DNA of 6,202 nt from Oscillospiraceae bacterium (GTDB lineage Bacteria > Bacillota > Clostridia > Oscillospirales > Ruminococcaceae). The stretch covers positions 1-6,202 of the forward strand of contig JAGZUF010000044.1 of NCBI GenBank assembly GCA_018380115.1, given 5' to 3'. Positions 4,564 to 6,202 of this stretch are shown in pieces. How positions within the stretch are numbered: position 1 is the stretch's first letter; every line of letters starts with the position of its first letter. A model generated the notes under the pieces. The model was not told the DNA's origin. It ran no database searches and saw nothing but the letters and a program-made list of their open reading frames with translations. The translations under genes were made by a program, and so were the position numbers.

Positions 4564-5468
4564 TCGTCCTCCTTTTCCGTCTGTATAGGCGCGCGGTATT
4601 CATCAAAAGATAGCTGCCCCGGCAGAACGCCATCCTCCATCCACCAATGAAAAACATCTTCGCCCGTTGTGTCGCTGCGCCAGCTTCCGCCGAGTTTCCC
4701 ACGCTGCCGCCGGATTTCCAGCATCTTGTCAAAGGCGCGGATATACAGCTTCTCGTAAGCGGGCCACCGGGCAAAGTCCCGATAACGCCGTTTGCCCGCC
4801 ATCGGGCAGCCGACACAGCCCACGCGCGAAAAGCCCTCCGCATACAACGGGTTCACCGGGATTTTTTCGGACAGCAAAAAATCCCACACATCGCTGTCAA
4901 CCCAGTCGATGATGGGATTGCATACCCGCGTTGCCTGGGCGGTACAATGCTCAAACAATCTGCGCTTGTCGTCCTTGTCGCTGCTTAAAATGATCCGTTT
5001 GGCGGGATCTGTCGCGCTCTTTTCAAAAATGCCGCGGCTGTCCCTGCGGCGGATGCTTTCTGACCAGCGAACGCCCGTTGCAAGGAATCGCCCCTGTCCG
5101 CCGCGCTCCTTCAGGACGGAGCAGCAATACCGCACGACGCGGGTCGGCGGCATCAATTTCTGCGGGATCAGCGCCCACATCGAGGTGCGCTCCCCTTTAT
5201 AGCGGGGATACTCGACCTTGCAGGGAACCCCCATTGCATCAAGCCGTGCAAATTCGCGCCGGACAAAATAGACGGTTTCCGGGGCGTCGGCGGTCGTGTG
5301 GTTATGCAGCACCTCAAAAGGGATTCCCGCCCGCCGCGCAAGCTCCACGCAAACGCTGCTGTCCTTGCCGCCGCTGCTCGTGATCAGCAGCGGCTTCTTA
5401 TATTGCGACAGGCTCATTTCGGACGCCTCGCGCAGCCGCAGGATCGCCATCTGCTCTTTATCGCTCAT
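4542..5468 (-). CDS. PAPS reductase-like PP-loop enzyme with CC/CxxC iron-sulfur pattern
   Basis: The 308-residue protein has the adenylylating PP-loop SSGGKDSS at 31-38 (K35, D36), followed by a NHTTADAPETVYFVR segment (56-70) in the place of the PAPS reductase substrate loop. RYCC (C115, C116) and GCVGC (C218, C221) give the two-plus-two cysteine pattern that binds a [4Fe-4S] cluster in APS reductases and in DndC. The C-terminal ECGLH-type redox tail of assimilatory reductases is absent, so sulfate assimilation is unlikely. A role in sulfur transfer or nucleotide-dependent modification, as in DndC- or IbrA-like proteins, is inference only. The C-terminal part (about 260-308) has a Trp-rich stretch and an acidic end. 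It overlaps the preceding gene by 11 nt and the peptidase gene by 22 nt, so it is made from the same transcript. AAAGGAG lies 11 nt before its ATG and GAGG 6 nt before. Confidence 0.85.
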   Translation of the reverse strand: MSDKEQMAILRLREASEMSLSQYKKPLLITSSGGKDSSVCVELARRAGIPFEVLHNHTTADAPETVYFVRREFARLDAMGVPCKVEYPRYKGERTSMWALIPQKLMPPTRVVRYCCSVLKERGGQGRFLATGVRWSESIRRRDSRGIFEKSATDPAKRIILSSDKDDKRRLFEHCTAQATRVCNPIIDWVDSDVWDFLLSEKIPVNPLYAEGFSRVGCVGCPMAGKRRYRDFARWPAYEKLYIRAFDKMLEIRRQRGKLGGSWRSDTTGEDVFHWWMEDGVLPGQLSFDEYRAPIQTEKEDEWEETTA

Positions 5469-5871
5469 GCTCTGCCTCGCTCCTTTGCCGCTCAGGCTGC
5501 CCCATAAAGAGGCGATAGACAGATGGGGAACACGGTTTCCCTTTTACCCCGTCTGGCGTTTTGAAAAAGAGCTCCGGCATCCGGTATTTGCTTTTGTAAT
5601 GCTCCATCTGCGCCTCGGTCAGGCTGCAAAAATCCTCATCGCCCAAGCCGCAGATAAAAAAGGTCCCCGCGATGATGTCGTAGTCCTCAAGGGAACGGTT
5701 GAGCGGCAGGCCCATCAGCTTGCCCTCATCATTGCAGATAAGGACAGCGCGATCCTCCCAAGGATACAAGGTTTCGATCAGGCCGCCGACAATGTGCTGC
5801 AACGTGTCCAAGCTGCCATCAATATCGGCCTCACGCGGATACTGGCCGGGTTCTACGATCAATACTCTCAT
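5458..5871 (-). CDS. DUF3846-like protein of unknown function
   Basis: The 137-residue product has the pattern of the DUF3846 family: MRVLIVEPGQYP at the N-terminus, LDTLQHIVGGLIETL at 21-35, NDEGKLMGLPLNRS at 47-60 and DIIAGTFFICG at 65-75. Proteins of this family are common in phages and conjugative elements of Firmicutes and have no established function. No signal peptide or membrane segment is seen. The C-terminal third (about 80-137) is charged and less family-like. The ATG at 5871 follows AGGAG with 7 nt spacing, 15 nt after the upstream stop, and its 3' end overlaps the PAPS-reductase-like gene by 11 nt. The tight packing suggests it is expressed with the conjugation operon. Confidence 0.8.
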   Translation of the reverse strand: MRVLIVEPGQYPREADIDGSLDTLQHIVGGLIETLYPWEDRAVLICNDEGKLMGLPLNRSLEDYDIIAGTFFICGLGDEDFCSLTEAQMEHYKSKYRMPELFFKTPDGVKGKPCSPSVYRLFMGQPERQRSEAEHER

Positions 5872-5886
5872 GTTGCTTCTCCTTTC

Positions 5887-6202
5887 TCACCGCTCAGGCG
5901 GCAATTCCTTTGTTTTTGTCTGCTCCCGGCAATACTCCGGGTAACGCAGCCGGATGCCCTCCAGCAGATATGGCGCATACCCGCAGGCAAACAGGTCATA
6001 AGGCGCAGCTTCCTGCTCACACCCCGGTTCGATGTACCCGTTCCAGAGATTGAACGCCAGCAGACACAGCTTGCGGCTCCCGCTGGTCTGCCAGCCCTCG
6101 TTCAGGGCTTCGGGGCGGATGCAATCTTCCTCGAAATCAAACAGTCTGTTGACCCTCTGGCGCGTGTCCGCACTGACCCCCAGCAAATAAAACAGGGCTT
6201 TA
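5887..6202 (-). CDS. DUF6075-like protein, 5' end outside window
   Basis: The frame is open to the right edge, reading KALFYLLGVSADTR before the first possible internal TTG start at 6186, so the gene almost certainly begins upstream of the window and only its C-terminal 105 residues are visible. NRLFDFEEDCIRPEAL, WQTSGSRK, LAFNLWNGY, APYDLFACGYAPYLLEGIRLRYPEYCRE and a short charged tail match my recollection of DUF6075, a small Firmicutes family of unknown function seen in mobile elements. No membrane segment or catalytic motif is evident. It is followed after 15 nt by the DUF3846-like gene and is the first visible gene of the operon. An internal TTG start giving 99 residues is possible but would discard the conserved FYLLG segment. 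Confidence 0.8.
   Translation of the reverse strand, partial: KALFYLLGVSADTRQRVNRLFDFEEDCIRPEALNEGWQTSGSRKLCLLAFNLWNGYIEPGCEQEAAPYDLFACGYAPYLLEGIRLRYPEYCREQTKTKELPPER

Larger units (their letters stand above)
2791..6202 (-). mobile_element. Fragment of a clostridial integrative conjugative element
   Basis: Four consecutive minus-strand genes (DUF6075-like, DUF3846-like, PAPS-reductase-like, CD1108-like M23 peptidase) overlap or sit within 15 nt of each other and resemble accessory and cell-wall-degrading genes of Tn1549-like elements. The assignment rests on recognising these families, chiefly the membrane-anchored peptidase. No relaxase, VirB4, VirD4, integrase or attachment site is in the window. 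The right end is outside, and the left edge is somewhere at or below 2791. Confidence 0.6.

Noticed and set aside
1..6202. CRISPR array, tRNA or rRNA gene
   Set aside because: No regularly spaced direct repeats were seen, and no stretch reads as a tRNA cloverleaf or conserved rRNA segment on either strand.

Overview
The window looks like a GC-rich Firmicute, most plausibly a gut clostridium of the Oscillospiraceae type. The reasons are strong AAGGAGG-type ribosome binding sites, near-consensus sigma-A promoters, and a set of conjugative-element proteins typical of clostridial integrative conjugative elements. No rRNA or other taxonomic marker is present, so this is inference. Every supported gene lies on the minus strand, so the window reads from right to left.

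Right part (6202 to 2791): four tightly packed or overlapping genes resemble a segment of a Tn1549-like or clostridial conjugative element. In order of transcription they are a DUF6075-like protein (5' end outside the window), a DUF3846-like protein, a PP-loop PAPS-reductase-like enzyme with a four-cysteine iron-sulfur pattern, and a membrane-anchored M23 peptidoglycan hydrolase with a CD1108-like N-terminal part. The cluster stops at 2791. The other conjugation genes that normally accompany such proteins are not seen to its left.

Junction (2790 to 2452): about 340 bases without a convincing gene but rich in symmetry. It holds a perfect 17-bp-arm palindrome just after the peptidase stop, a 9-bp-arm hairpin, and a 12-bp sequence repeated in divergent orientation, each copy carrying a TTGACA box. 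One copy is the -35 of the promoter for the next gene.

Left part (2451 to 1): a small catabolic module made of a RidA-family protein, an M20 hydantoinase/carbamoylase-type amidase, and the N-terminal 133 residues of an ATZ/TRZ-like amidohydrolase whose GTG start overlaps the amidase stop. RidA and the amidase are separated by 355 bases that hold terminator-like hairpins and a second promoter. Both promoters are TTGACA-17-TATACT/TACAAT, both have leaders of roughly 70 nt, and both carry the same 15-base near-palindrome with a central CG at or just after the start site. This looks like a small regulon under one repressor, possibly of the LacI family. The set suggests hydrolytic breakdown of a cyclic or acyclic ureide or amino-heterocycle, but the substrate cannot be read from the sequence.
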